DNA of 64,000 nt from Micrasema longulum. Its lineage: Eukaryota; Arthropoda; Insecta; Trichoptera; Brachycentridae. The notes under the pieces were generated by a model. The model searched no databases, was not told the DNA's origin, and saw only the letters and a list, made by a program, of their open reading frames with translations. This document shows positions 1-10,837 of the stretch, piece after piece (the stretch's first letter is position 1; the number at the start of each line of letters is the position of its first letter). The stretch is taken from positions 62,001 to 126,000 of the forward strand of contig JAGVSM010002913.1 of the NCBI GenBank assembly GCA_022494885.1, written 5' to 3'. The position numbers and the translations under genes are program-made.

Positions 1-1025
1 CATATATGTTATAACATTTCACACAATCATGTAAATAAGTTACGTCAAAATAAATAATCAACGTTGAAACTAACTTCTAAATAACATACAACATTTTTAG
101 TACTACCAGAAAACCAAACAGTAACTAATTAAATAATTTATGGGGTTTTAACGACCTGGTTTGAGAGAAAATACTACTTTCATCAAGAAAACCATTAAAT
201 GTGTAAAATGTATATAAAATCAATAAAACTGCAACAGTAAAAAGTTTTTTTACTATCGTAAATAATAATAAAATGATTGCATACCCGTACTTCTTATTGC
301 ATAAGTTAAGTTGGTTATTCGGTTACAATATTACAAGCTTATAATTTCACGTGGCTTAATTCGCACAAGTCTTATATTTCAGTAAGATAACAAATAATTT
401 AACAGGTCACATTTTTTTTTATTGAAATAAACGGCACATAGTGCCTTTTACATATTAGTTACAAATACAATTAAATATACATACATGTAAGCTTAATTTA
501 AGTAATACAGAGCATTTAAAACAATATTATTAATTTAGAAAGGCTAAGAAATATAAACTATATAAAAGAATAAAATATTACCAGTTATAGAATTATCGAT
601 AAAAAAAGATAATTTTGTATTAGAAATACTTTGAACCAGTTAAAAAAATTAAGTTTAGGTTATAACGTTATAAGCAAATACGACACATAAGGTATTTATT
701 AGTAATTGCCTTAAACCCTTACACCATAGAGAGGTCTTTCAGATCTTGTTTATATATTACTTGCATAATATCTCCTTGCAAATAAGTTTATGAAAAAAAA
801 ACTTATAAGTAATTGTATGAACGTTCAAAAAATATAAAAAGCTTGTTATTTTATAATTCATACTTTTTACCAATTTTAATACGAGTACACAAAAAAATAT
901 TTTTTTCATGGATATTTTCAATTTATTCTTTATTTACGAACTTATACTCTTAAGAATTCTAGATTATAGAAAAAAAACATTTTAACACATACAACATCAA
1001 AGTTTATAGTAAAACAATTGATTTA
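1..1025. other. AT-rich DNA, no gene seen
   Basis: AT-rich sequence with short A and T runs. I see no credible ORF, RNA gene or repeat shared with the rest of the window. Confidence 0.6.
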
Positions 1026-1285
1026 TTACATGTCCTCGATTTCTTTGACTTTTTGTGGAAGAGATTCCTGTAGAGAAGCAACTTGGATGTCGGATTTTTT
1101 TAGCATCGTCTGGAGCTTGATGATTTCCGACTGACTCGATCTCTTCACTGCGTCAATTTCATGGTTAGCAATATCAAGTTGACTCACGGCGTGTTAGCAG
1201 AACTGTTCATATCTTTCCAGTGGTTTCTTTGATGCATCTTCATTCAATCGCACTGTTTCCTTCAGGACTTTTTTATTAGTTTTTT
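1026..1285 (-). pseudogene. Broken fragment resembling TACC C-terminal coiled coil
   Basis: Read on the minus strand, this gives about 85 codons of strongly coiled-coil character with one internal stop (TAA, 1194-1196) and a terminal TAA at 1026-1028. Recognisable segments in order are VLKETVRLNEDASKKPLERY, then after the stop HAVSQLDIANHEIDAVKRSS, then IIKLQTMLKKSDIQVASLQ and ESLPQKVKEIEDM. This order matches my memory of the TACC domain end (a centrosomal and microtubule-associated coiled coil): a HAEEKLxxANEEI-type segment, a basic LQxxLRK segment, then LExxLEQKxKENEEL. The family normally continues into an ICDELI-like end, which is missing. It is either a decayed exon or a retrocopy; no intron or poly(A) tail decides. 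Codon use is less AT-rich than the surroundings. The family call is from memory and not tested. Confidence 0.5.
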
Positions 1286-2415
1286 ACCCTAAAACCATTG
1301 TCTAACAACGTTCATATTAACTGTAACAAAATCATATCGAGCGTGAATATCATATCTGAAAAATCCATTTATCCCTACAATATAATTCGCTTATCTACCT
1401 ACTCGTAAAATACCATTTAATTGAAATAGAACTTGTCATTATCAAATTCACTATTATTTACCATAAATATATTTAATCAATCGTGGGAGCATTTAATATC
1501 ATCACCCATTTTTGAGTGTTCCCGATTACCGCAAATATAGAAAACAGAATTTCAATGACAAATTCGATATGACGAAAATGATAATTCAAATGAACGATTT
1601 CTAGTGCGCAACTCATTCACCCGTTAAGTTATAATGACGTCGTATATAGCTCTTCTAGACCATCCAAACTTTTACTCTTAATATCTGAGATAATTTCAAT
1701 GAAAGCAAAAGCGAGAATGAGAGCGATTAAATTCCGGTACTTGTTGTTATGTAAATCAATATTTGCTTCGTAGGAAGTAGTTAAGTCAATACTAGTACTA
1801 TTAATATGCTCCTACGACAGATTTCAAATTGATTGAAGGTCTTCCAATACAAAGTACTAATCGAAAAACTTTTTTAAATATATTTTTTTGTTGCTAGGAA
1901 CACAGGTAAGCTGAAATTTTTTCTTGTTACACTTAATATTTTCGTATTATTATTGAAGAAAACGATTAACCTTATGATTACCTTTAGCAACTTTAATTTG
2001 AACCATATCAACTACTGAAAATTTACTTTTTATTTTATTACGATTATCTACAGTAAATACCATATCCTTTCGTATTCCTGTCACGAATACATTGCTAAGA
2101 ATAAAATTTGAGTTACAAAATTTGTCGGAACTTACAAGTGAGTTAAATAGTTTTAAAAAAGTAAGTTACTTGCATAATTAAAAAATAAGAATTATTCAAT
2201 ACTAAATTTGTTGACATTAATATAATTGACGTCAACAAATTATTTTTTAAATTAATATTTAATATATGTACCTCTTTCAAAGTATTTCGTGTACTTAAAA
2301 TAATTATTTTAAAGCCGTTTTGATTCACTTTTACCCTTTTTTGTTTTATTCGTAATAATAGATCTTTGAAATCCCCTTTGAATAATAGTGCCTTATAGTA
2401 AATTTATCAAATATT
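1286..2415. other. AT-rich DNA, no gene seen
   Basis: AT-rich sequence with scattered short palindromes. A 61-codon open frame at 2143-2328 (minus) is Asn/Leu/Ile-rich, as expected by chance at this composition. Confidence 0.5.
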
Positions 2416-2692
2416 ATATCTGTACCTCAGAGGCAGACGGATGCAAATCCAAACGCAAAATATTTAAAACATGCCCAATGAATCTACATTCTCTTAGTTA
2501 TTTCTAATTATTTATAGGATTAATTTGTATTTTCAGTATCCTTGTATATATATATTTGTACATTGGTTCTTTCGTTATAACACTTACATTTTATCAAAAT
2601 CAATGGGCATGATCATAAACTGGATACGAAAATCAAAATGTCATTTCATCAAATTCTGGATTTGCATCCGTCTGCCTCTGAGGTACAGATAT
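2416..2692. mobile_element. MITE with perfect 36-bp terminal inverted repeats
   Basis: The left arm (2416-2451) and right arm (2657-2692) are exact reverse complements over 36 bp, with a core motif GTACCTCAGAGGCAGACGG. The interior is AT-rich and non-coding, so this is a non-autonomous DNA transposon. The flanks are ATATTATAT on the left and ATATTAATT on the right, so the target duplication is ambiguous and the superfamily cannot be fixed. Perfect arms suggest a recent insertion. I saw no second copy in the window. Confidence 0.85.
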
Positions 2693-4480
2693 TAATTGAA
2701 TGATATTTTTAGTTTTTCCTTTTAAATAAATTAAAAATAATCATCATATTTCGATCTTCAGTTATGTTTTGATACCATTTATTTTTTAAATATTTCGTTC
2801 CTAGATTAGAAATTAATAACCACTTTCACTAGCACCTTTAATCTATTTTTGAACGAACCATTTAAGTCCTAAGATCGAAATGATCTGTTTTCAGTTGATG
2901 ATAATGATAATGACAACAATAAAACAAATAATGTAGGAATCAACGTAAAGAAAAAACAAAAGAGTAAACAATAGGTTGTCCGTATTTTGTAATATTTTTA
3001 ATTTCAATATAATATACCTAAGTACAGTGCGTTCGAATGTTTAATTAGCATGTGTTAGTGCCTGTCGGTGAACCAAATAAATACAAGGATTTTGTTTGTG
3101 TTAGTAGGTGTAATATAATTATTTACACGTAAAATTATTGCTTCGCAAACATAAAGCAGAGGGTGTAAACGATTTGAATGGACTGTACTGAAATGAATAA
3201 ATCTATTATTTTTTTTTGTATAGTACAAAAGACCTAAAAACGGTGGTAAATTGAAACGCAAACACCTAACTTCGCGATTTCCCACATTTAATTATTATTT
3301 TTTGTAAAGAGGAATTTGACCACCCAAAACACGAGTATCTATTTATTTATCTTATAGAAACATTCATTCAACAAGAATTAAATTACGTAATATGGAAAAA
3401 GTTATAAGATAGACCAGCGAAGTTTCGAAATAATAATCATACGTATTAAATTATAGTGCAATTTAATTTTTGCATGCGTATAATGTATTCGTATGAGAGT
3501 AAGTGTTCAGATGTGTGAAAGCGTGTGCATCATAAAAAAACAAGTGGGAGGGTATCGCAGGCAGATATAATGAGTCGTAATTTATTTTTAAATAAATTCA
3601 GGGGCATGTTAAACATGTAATACGAAAAAAGAATAATAATTTAAACAAGCGCGATAGAGGAAAGAGTGTTGTGCATACCGAGAGCTACAGACTGGCAGAT
3701 GGAATAAATATTGATTTCGTGTCACGCAAAAGGGTATGATTTGTACCTGTATACTGTATTATATTTATATTCGTCTATGTACGTAAAGCACACCTTTTCT
3801 CAATTACATGAGCCGCATAAGAAAAATATCACTTAATATTTAAACCTATTATAGTATTAAGTACCTTAGAAATTTAAACCACGTACAATTTTTTATTAAC
3901 CCACATAAAATAGAAAATATTCTTTGCACGCATACGATGCCTTGTATACTTTAGCTTATTGTAAATCTATTTTGCTATCAAATCATGTAAGTGAGAGGTA
4001 AAAGTATTTGTGATGACATCAGGCAGTTTATTTTCATTTTTTATTGTAACTACAGTCCATTAAAATAAACCTTTATTCATGAAATAGGTACTGATAAGTT
4101 AAAGCCAATTTAATTGTTTTTTTTTTTTACCGTGTTATTTTTGTTTTAATTTTATGAAAACGCACAGAAGCCTTTTTAATAATTACAGCACAAAAAGTGT
4201 ATGTATATTTAAGTGATAAATACACCCATATATATATAATAAGTTTGAAATAATTCAAAGGACTTTAAATGATAAAAAACTTTTCAATCCAATTTATAAT
4301 TCAATTTTGTAACAAAAACAATTCGCTGATAGATATCACGCAGGTGATATTTTTTTAGAAAGGACTTTCACTATTGACTTTAAGACAAAGAGTTAAAAAT
4401 AATCTTTAATTGATTTTGATTTAATGAAAAGGTAGAAATAATAAATAAGTCATTGAATATGAAATCTGTTTTTTTTTGTA
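2693..4480. other. AT-rich DNA, no gene seen
   Basis: AT-rich sequence. A 76-codon minus-strand frame (3055-3285) matches no family I know and is compatible with chance. No repeat relation to other regions was seen. Confidence 0.5.
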
Positions 4481-4590
4481 TTCCACAGCGACCACTAAAA
4501 CCAACCAATGCGCAATTCGCTACAAGCTCGGTAAATTAACCATTTCCATATTGTCTTCCTACGAAGGTTTTCCATTTTGGTTTTAAGATG
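4481..4590 (+). other. Possible splice acceptor and short exon (weak)
   Basis: A T-rich tract ends in TGTATTCCACAG at about 4488, a good insect 3' splice site. The next 30 or so codons are open, beginning TTKTNQCAIRYKLGKL, to a TAA near 4585. A possible donor, CTCG|GTAAAT, lies inside at about 4530. The peptide is not recognised. Good-looking splice sites arise often by chance in AT-rich DNA. Confidence 0.15.
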
Positions 4591-4765
4591 ATTTGTGATT
4601 AATGGAAATAATATTAACGTTGTCAATTTGTTTCATTTGCTTAAAATATTGTTCACTTTTAGGACACGTGATCAATTCAATAGATTCATAAAATTCCTCA
4701 TGCTCATGTACAAAATGTGTAAGATTAAAAGGTTTTGCTGTTGCTCGTGCGTTAAATTTGAGCAT
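4583..4765 (-). CDS. Unrecognised 60-codon ORF, possible exon remnant
   Basis: A minus-strand frame with mixed, charged composition, including FNARATAKPF and FVHEHEEFYESIELITCPKS. It is less hydrophobic than most chance frames here. No domain was recognised. A donor-like GGTAAGT lies on the same strand upstream (4807-4815), which would place this frame in an intron rather than an exon. It could be an exon remnant, a transposon fragment or chance. Confidence 0.15.
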   Translation of the reverse strand: MLKFNARATAKPFNLTHFVHEHEEFYESIELITCPKSEQYFKQMKQIDNVNIISINHKSS

Positions 4766-4815
4766 GGTAAAAATTCGTATTGAAGCCTTTACAAAATAAT
4801 ATTGTCGTACTTACC

Positions 4816-5135
4816 TTTATAATATACTTATACAAACCTTAAAAACTTACCAATATGTAGATTAAATGCGTTGTGTATCAGGGGTCTTCTAGGAGCGACT
4901 TTACAATTACAATAACTTTGATTTTACTGGCTACTAATAGCCATGGCTGACCCGCAAAAACCATAGGTTCTCTGTTTTTCTGACTCTTATCTAAAACCAA
5001 CGGGATCTTCATTTCAGGAAGAATTAAAAGAAGGAACCCGACCATTCAATAACGTCAATTTTGTACTGGGGTATCTCAAAAGTTAAGAATTTTGAGTAAT
5101 TAGTAATTAAATGATGACGAAGAACGTTGTCAGAG
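4816..5135. other. No gene seen
   Basis: AT-rich sequence with no repeat or coding signal recognised. Confidence 0.45.
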
Positions 5136-5137
5136 GA

Positions 5138-5250
5138 ATTTTATTTATTTATTTAATGCACAAAATACACAATTTTATCATAGAGCAAAATTATAATTTT
5201 TTTATGTCCCGACTTGTTGGAAAATTCCGTGTTAAGTCGGGACTCTTCTA
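5138..5250 (-). mobile_element. Retroposon 3' end with hairpin and (AAAT)n tail
   Basis: On the minus strand, a hairpin with a perfect 10-bp stem (5206-5215 with 5234-5243, GTCCCGACTT and its complement) is followed by about 50 bases and then a run of AAAT units at 5141-5156. A 3' hairpin before a simple A-rich tail is the usual layout of LINE and SINE 3' ends. No upstream coding part was recognised. Confidence 0.45.
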
Positions 5251-5890
5251 TATTTGAAACAAAAACACTTATTAACATATTAAACCATATACAAAATAAT
5301 CAAAACAATATATAAAATAATAATAGAAAAATATAAATAACAAAAAAATATACATGTCGAAAAATGGAATGCAGAAAAGTTATATAATAATACGTGACAA
5401 TATGTTATTAATAATTTATAGTAATTTTATAATTTAATTCGGATATTAATCGTCATTAAAAATAAATACAAAATAATACAATACAGTAAAAAAAGTAACA
5501 TATCTACATATCTTCATGAACTAGGCAATAGTTATTCCCACGTATCTGATATATTTAGTGTAGGGTATTGTTCCTATAGAACAAATCTTTTGAACTTTTT
5601 CAAAGATGGTGCATGGTAATTATATTTATTTATTAATGCATTTCATAATATATACAGTTTTTTGTTTACTTTGCCCAGCTGTATGATTCAGTACTTATGA
5701 TTTTTTTGTTGTATTACGTTAGAATGTTTTATTATTTAATTTTGTTTTTTACATTTATTCTTGAACTGTTTTTACTGAATATGATGTATAATTTTAAGGT
5801 TAATTTTTTAAATATAAATCCTGCAAATTTTTTTTTTATAAATCTTGGGTATAAGTAAATTTATTTTTTAAAAAAATATATATATTAAGC
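5251..5890. other. AT-rich DNA, no gene seen
   Basis: Very AT-rich, with T runs. Nothing recognisable apart from the approach to the LINE-like tail that follows. Confidence 0.45.
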
Positions 5891-5909
5891 CAAATATGTT
5901 AGTATTATA

Positions 5910-5975
5910 AATTTTTGTAAAAGGCAGATTTGCCGTTTATGTTAATAAAATAAAATAAATAAATAAATATATGGT
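5910..5975 (+). mobile_element. LINE-type 3' tail
   Basis: The stretch TGTAAAAGGCAGATTTGCCG forms a small hairpin and is followed by AATAAAATAAAATAAAT repeats. It resembles the hairpin-plus-A-rich tails at 12660, 16810, 40610 and 50470. It is a short orphan end. Confidence 0.4.
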
Positions 5976-6104
5976 TGAATACATAATTTAAAAAACACAA
6001 TAATAAAGTTAAAATAAACATTTACAAATATTAAATTGAATAAATAGGACGATCATTGCACTCCACAAGAAAGCCAATCCTTTGGAGTGAAATAATTACT
6101 GCGG

Positions 6105-6435
6105 AATAACTCTTCTGAGATTTCCAGAAAAGATTCTTGGACACCTATTCTTGGGCAAAATAAGAATTTTTGTACGGCAGATTCTGAGAGTTAACCAAAG
6201 TGGTTTTATTCCGGGTAAGATACATATTACAAAAAAAAATAATAAAGTATCCCTAACTCTATGAGCTCCGAGCCCCTACACCAGGTGTATTCTTCAACTT
6301 CGGTTTTATTCAGTGGAACTTACGGACGCGGGATTGACGTGGGAGAAAGCGAAAGTGCTGGTTGGAGATAAAGTCTCCTGGAGGCGTCTGGTGATGTACA
6401 CATGCTCCACTTGAGAGCGGATGTAGGCAAGAGGA
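6105..6435 (+). mobile_element. RTE-like LINE fragments (RT and C-terminus)
   Basis: Two separated plus-strand pieces look like a LINE pol protein. At about 6130-6235 one frame reads ILRVNQSGFIPGK, matching the LINE reverse-transcriptase motif NQxGFRPGRS. At about 6300-6405 another frame reads LTDAGLTWEKAKVLVGDKVS, then WRRLV, matching the RTE-type C-terminal LTWxEAxxLAxDRxxWR pattern. Most of the protein between them is missing and a short A-run lies at 6231-6241, so the copy is broken. The 73-codon frame on the opposite strand (6306-6527) is a shadow of this remnant. Confidence 0.55.
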
Positions 6436-6689
6436 AGAATAATACGATATTGAATATCATGATGTAGGTAAATGGTGCCTTCTTCGATCACGTTCGGGTC
6501 ACCAATTTGTCGGGGCATACTTCCCATAAAAGTTTATAGCAGTTTTGTAGTTCATGTGATACCTATAAATTAAAAGGATTTAAAAGATTTAACCTCAAGA
6601 AAATATAGAAATGAAAAATTTTAAGTTATTTACAGTTTATGGTTTCATTGACACACGCAAATATAGTGGTTTTACAAACCAAATAAAGA

Positions 6690-7010
6690 ATATAAAGTTT
6701 ATATTTGAAGCACTAACTTTGTGGTTATTCATTATTATAACATAAATAGAACAACTTTGTTTTTAACCACTAATTTTTATTTTTCACCGACCGGTTTCAA
6801 AGCAAACAAGGTTCTTTGTCAAGGTTTACGTAACTAATGAATTGATTCCTTTTTATTTTATTTCTATCATGTTGTTTTATTTATTTTATTATTATGCGTA
6901 AACGTAAACCTTGACAAAGAAGCTTGTTTGCTTTGAAACCGGTGGGTGAAAAATAAAAATTAGTGGTTAAAAACAAAGTTGTTCTATTAATTTTATTTTT
7001 ATTTTATCAA
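6690..7010. mobile_element. Penelope-type foldback (inverted element ends)
   Basis: Two inverted copies of one element end face each other. The left copy is at about 6738-6835 and the right at about 6900-6990. Each contains ACCGGT-like core sequence next to GCTTTGAAACCGGT, then a run like AAAATAAAAATTAGTGG and AACAAAGTTGTTCTATT. The right copy reads TTGACAAAGAAGC-loop-GCTTTGAAACC, a degraded relative of the hammerhead-like motifs described at 34671. The centre is about 60 bp of AT-rich DNA. The left edge also shares TTTGAAGCACTAACT with 11440. Confidence 0.6.
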
Positions 7011-7049
7011 ATAAAGAATACTTATATTTGAATTTAAATGCTGGTGGAG

Positions 7050-7700
7050 GCAGAGAAAGGCGAGTGACGTGTTGCAGATGTAAGGATTTGTTCTGAGTAC
7101 TGCCAGGGTTTTCAAAAATACCCGCTTACTGAGAAGTAGACTCGAGAGTGGCTTGATGATTTGGGGACCACATGAACTGAAGTACTCTCTTACGATAGAA
7201 AAAAATCAAAATAAGTTTCTGAGATATCTCTACATGAGAAATACTATCCTTGGCTTTACCCGACCGAGTTTCATAAACATAAAGAAAAGTTTAAAAATTA
7301 TATTGCGAGAGAAAAAAAGAAATCATACTCGTTTTATAACTATTCAGTCCAGAACCAAATATATCAGCCTTGTCCTCATACTGATTACCATATCTGTAGA
7401 GCCTAGAGATAGGCGAGTGCATGTGAAAGTCGGTCCTAGAACTTGCAGAACAAAAAGGAAATCTGTGGCGGGTATGTTGCCCTAAGATTATGAGCATTAG
7501 TTTGTATGTTCCGAATCTAAGACGTAGTCAGCATAGATTGTTTCATAATCCAATATACAGGACCAACCTGCTGATGACGACGGTTATGCCTGTTGGAAGG
7601 GCTACCGCTATTCTGAACAACATCGCTCTGGATGTTGATTTGTTCCATGTATCCGAAAAGGACATGAATTTTCAAATATATATTTCAAATAAATAAAATG
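7050..7700 (+). mobile_element. LINE pol C-terminal remnant (Jockey/CR1-like)
   Basis: Plus-strand frames carry LESGLMIWGPHELKYSLTIE, then KNQNKFLRYLY, then, after breaks, ISLYVPNLRRSQHRLFHNP and IYRTN. This matches the post-RT region of Jockey/CR1-type LINEs: (S/L)xIWxPxxxxxxxxIExxQxKFLRYL, then xSLxVPxxxxRxxxxxxxPxxRTN. The protein is split over frames and has stops, so it is dead. The copy at 18240 has the same two blocks. The overlapping minus-strand frame (7291-7497) is a shadow. Confidence 0.6.
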
Positions 7701-8460
7701 AATTATATACGACCATTGGGTACTGCGCGCATAGACAATGAAAAGATCTCGCTACTTATTTTCTGGTCCCCACAAAGATATAAATATTTCTCCTGAATGA
7801 TCTGAAATGTCTTTTCATGAAAACGATTGCATTTGAACGTGCGAAAACTATTGAAAATACAATGAGAAATTAGTAAGCATTTGGTAGTATTTACACATGG
7901 AAAGACGAAGGAAGACTTGTAAAGAAAGTAAAAGATATTTTCACTTTCAATAAGTTTTCTCAAAATTTCGTGAGAATGAATAATCTATTAAAACAATGCA
8001 TTGAGTTCCCGAATTATTTTGAGAACAATAAGTATTTTGCATAATGGCTGTTTAAAAGAAACAGTGATTTAGATTTTGAGCATTTTTAGATATAATTAAA
8101 ATGTAGTTAATTATAATGACGGCATTAATTAATTAAAAAAATAGATTTACTTCCTTATGATTGATGTTTCAATAAAGTAATTTTCTAACCTTAATGAAGT
8201 GCTTAAAAATTGGAATTTCTGTAGATTATAAAAAGAAGTATAAACATTGAATAGCGTTTTTAAGAGTTTGGCCGTATTGTCATTTTATAAGTTTATTTAT
8301 TATTTATTTATTAATAATATTGTGTTTATGCATTTATTAAGGACAGAGACACAATTAGGAATGACCCGTGCATATGAACTTGCAGCGACTCGCTAGAAAA
8401 TCCGTAATTAGTCGGGGCACTTGTAATGCATTCATAAACATAAATACACACATATATTCA
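7701..8460. other. No gene recognised; one 86-codon frame
   Basis: AT-rich flank before the microsatellite. A minus-strand frame of 86 codons (7703-7963) is Phe/Ile/Cys-rich and has no recognised motif. I treat it as chance or as decayed element sequence. Confidence 0.4.
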
Positions 8461-8462
8461 TG

Positions 8463-9045
8463 CATATTATTTATTATTTATTATTTATTATTTATTATTT
8501 ATTATTTATTATTTATTATTTATTATTTATTATTTATTATTTATTATTTATTATTTATTATTTATTATTTATTATTTATTATTTATTATTTATTATTTAT
8601 TATTTATTACATTATTTATTATTTATTATTTATTATTTATATTTATTATTTATTATTTATTATTTACATTTTATTATTTATTATTTATTATTTATTATTT
8701 AATATTTATTATTTATTATTTATTATTTATTATTTATTTATTATTTATTTATTATTTATTATTTATTATTTATTATTTATTATTTATTATTTATTATTTA
8801 TTATTTATTATTTATTATTTATTATTTATTATTTATTATTTATTATTTATTATTTATTATTTATTATTTATTATTTATTATTTATTATTTGTTATTTATT
8901 ATTTATTATTTATTATTTATTATTTATTATTTATTATTTGTTATTTGTTATTTATTATTTATTATTTATTATTTATTATTTATTATTTGTTATTTGTTAT
9001 TTATTATTTATTATTTATTATTTATTATTTATTATTTATTTATTG
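8463..9045. repeat. Heptanucleotide array (ATTATTT)n, about 580 bp
   Basis: A tandem array of a 7-base unit, ATTATTT, broken by a few indels near 8607, 8640, 8665, 8700 and 8736. Near the 3' end single A-to-G changes recur at 8891, 8940, 8947, 8989 and 8996. These are spaced 49 bases apart (8891/8940/8989 and 8947/8996), so a block of seven heptamers has been duplicated as a unit. Three heptamers make seven stop-free codons (IIYYLLF), so all plus-strand frames stay open for up to 232 codons without being genes. Confidence 0.95.
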
Positions 9046-9475
9046 CAAAAAAAAAAACATTCTTAATAACAGGGAATCTATATAAAACCAATTAATGCAA
9101 AATGAAAACGGAGTATTCTCTGTTAATACATATATTTTCGCATATACATATTCATATTATATTTAATACATACATTTCAAGTTTATACATATACTCTTAG
9201 AGTATATATACTCTAAGCAAATACTACATATTATTAATATCAATGGTTGGTATTTTACAATTTGGCTGGAAATGTTTGGCTGCTTTCTAAATTGGTGAAG
9301 ATTTCAGATATTTAAAAGAGATCGTCAGGATGACCAATATAAAAATACGAATAACTTTTAAAAAAAGGAAACACGTCTATTTCGGCATTAGTAATTAATA
9401 CAATTGAGTTAGATTTGTTGTATTTCCTGCTACTTAAAACAGTGATTGTTTTATTTTCGTATTTGTTTTTTTATA
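9046..9475. other. No gene seen
   Basis: AT-rich DNA with a small perfect palindrome around 9195-9220 (TACTCTTAGAGTA followed by TATACTCTAAG). Nothing else recognised. Confidence 0.45.
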
Positions 9476-9480
9476 CGATG

Positions 9481-9608
9481 TTGGGTAAGGTTAGGCTAAG
9501 ATTGGTTATTTAAAAAAAAGAGTTAAATTACTTAACCTAATTCAAACTTATTTAACCTGACTTAACTTAACCCATCCTATCCTAACATAACCTTACTTCA
9601 CATAACAA
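9481..9608. repeat. Degenerate TTAGG/CCTAA-like repeats in inverted halves
   Basis: The left half has GGGTAAGGTTAGGCTAAG. The right half has several CCTAACATAACC- and CTTAACCTAA-like units on the opposite strand. These resemble decayed versions of the insect telomeric pentamer TTAGG, or the common interspersed AGGTT simple repeat. The units are too diverged to be an active telomere. Confidence 0.4.
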
Positions 9609-9660
9609 AGTAAATACAAAAATTGAAAAATAATAAACCAACAAATAACACATTTAGCAA

Positions 9661-10086
9661 TTGTTCCGTAGGTATTACATGCACCGTTGGGAATTCGGGT
9701 ATTTTCCTTTTAATTATAAAGTAATAAACGTTGGCTATATTTATCAAGTCATATTTCTTCTCTCAGTATTATTGAGTGGATTTCCGTTTTTCGCACGAAA
9801 CCATAGTCACCTTTTACATTTTATCACGATATTTCATTATATTTTTGGAACAGTTTTACTACAGGACGTCGTTTTTACTCAATGGCAACAATGTACGACA
9901 TGCGACGCCTCAAGTGGTAGAAGAAAGAACTCTAAAGAACAATCGGGCGCGATTTGCAGCCGGTCGAACGTTACGGCTGATGACTCGGTTAGCCAAAATG
10001 CAACACAAATAATCGTCGATCAGCTGATTTACAATACGGAGTCGTTTTATAATTTAGCTAGCCAATATGCGGTCCGCCTAAAATAA
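9661..10086 (+). CDS. Unrecognised 141-codon ORF, more GC-rich than flanks
   Basis: A frame of 141 codons (about 130 from the first ATG) ends at TAA near 10086. The N-terminal half is hydrophobic (YQVIFLLSVLLSGFPFF), and the second half is polar with a TTCDASSGRRKNSKEQSGA segment. Base composition rises between about 9860 and 10080 compared with the flanks. A second frame (9776-10012) over the same DNA reads ERTLKNNRARFAAGRTLRLM, so the true frame is uncertain. I recognise no family. It may be a fragment of a mobile-element protein or an old exon. Confidence 0.2.
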   Translation: MFRRYYMHRWEFGYFPFNYKVINVGYIYQVIFLLSVLLSGFPFFARNHSHLLHFITIFHYIFGTVLLQDVVFTQWQQCTTCDASSGRRKNSKEQSGAICSRSNVTADDSVSQNATQIIVDQLIYNTESFYNLASQYAVRLK

Positions 10087-10837
10087 CAATCCGACTACAA
10101 CATACGAGTATGTATATATATAAATAATTAAAAATTCTATGAAACACTTTAAAAAATCTCAATGGGATAAGTTTTGAAAATCATAGATAATAACATTAAA
10201 CTATTTTATTTAATTTATTTCCTTATATTCGTTAATATAACATGACGTTTATATTAACTAACATTTACATTTTTTAAATTTTAATATATTTATTTTTACA
10301 ATACTACATTATAAACAAAACACCTTTTTTAAAAATCAATAAGTTTTTATTCATTCTTTATACTTTCAGGCATCTTACCATACTCTTTTACATCAAGCTA
10401 TTTTGTGATTTTCTTTTTTTTCTTATACTTAGTTAATATTTTTAGAATGCGAAAATGCGTGAATTGACATTTTAAAGTTGGTTCATTACATAAGTAATCG
10501 AAGCAAAATGCCATCTCTAAAATGCCAAATAACACAAACAAGTTTGCTGACCGGTAAAAGATAATGTGTGGACGACATAAATAACTTGCAACATTTAAAT
10601 TTATGTTAGTAACGTTAACAACTTATGTTTTTTTCAATTCTGCTTTATGCAAATGTTTGTGTGTATTTGTGAAAGCCAACACACGTTACGTAATTTAAAT
10701 AGTAAGAGTTTATTTTAATTTATTTAGAGAATTTTTTTTTTCAAAAACGGAGAAAACCACAATTTTGGATGGTGTTTAAATATTAAGATAATAACAGAGA
10801 TAAATTTTCTTTTGAGAAGATATTTCTCTTACCATAG
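10087..10837. other. AT-rich DNA, no gene seen
   Basis: AT-rich, with no shared repeat or coding signal recognised. Confidence 0.45.

Noticed and set aside
8368..9066. 232-codon ORF, and two overlapping ones
   Set aside because: Produced entirely by the stop-free heptamer array; repeating IIYYLLF is not a protein signal.
9481..9608. Telomere or telomeric array
   Set aside because: TTAGG-like words are few, diverged and in both orientations, so this is not a terminal array.
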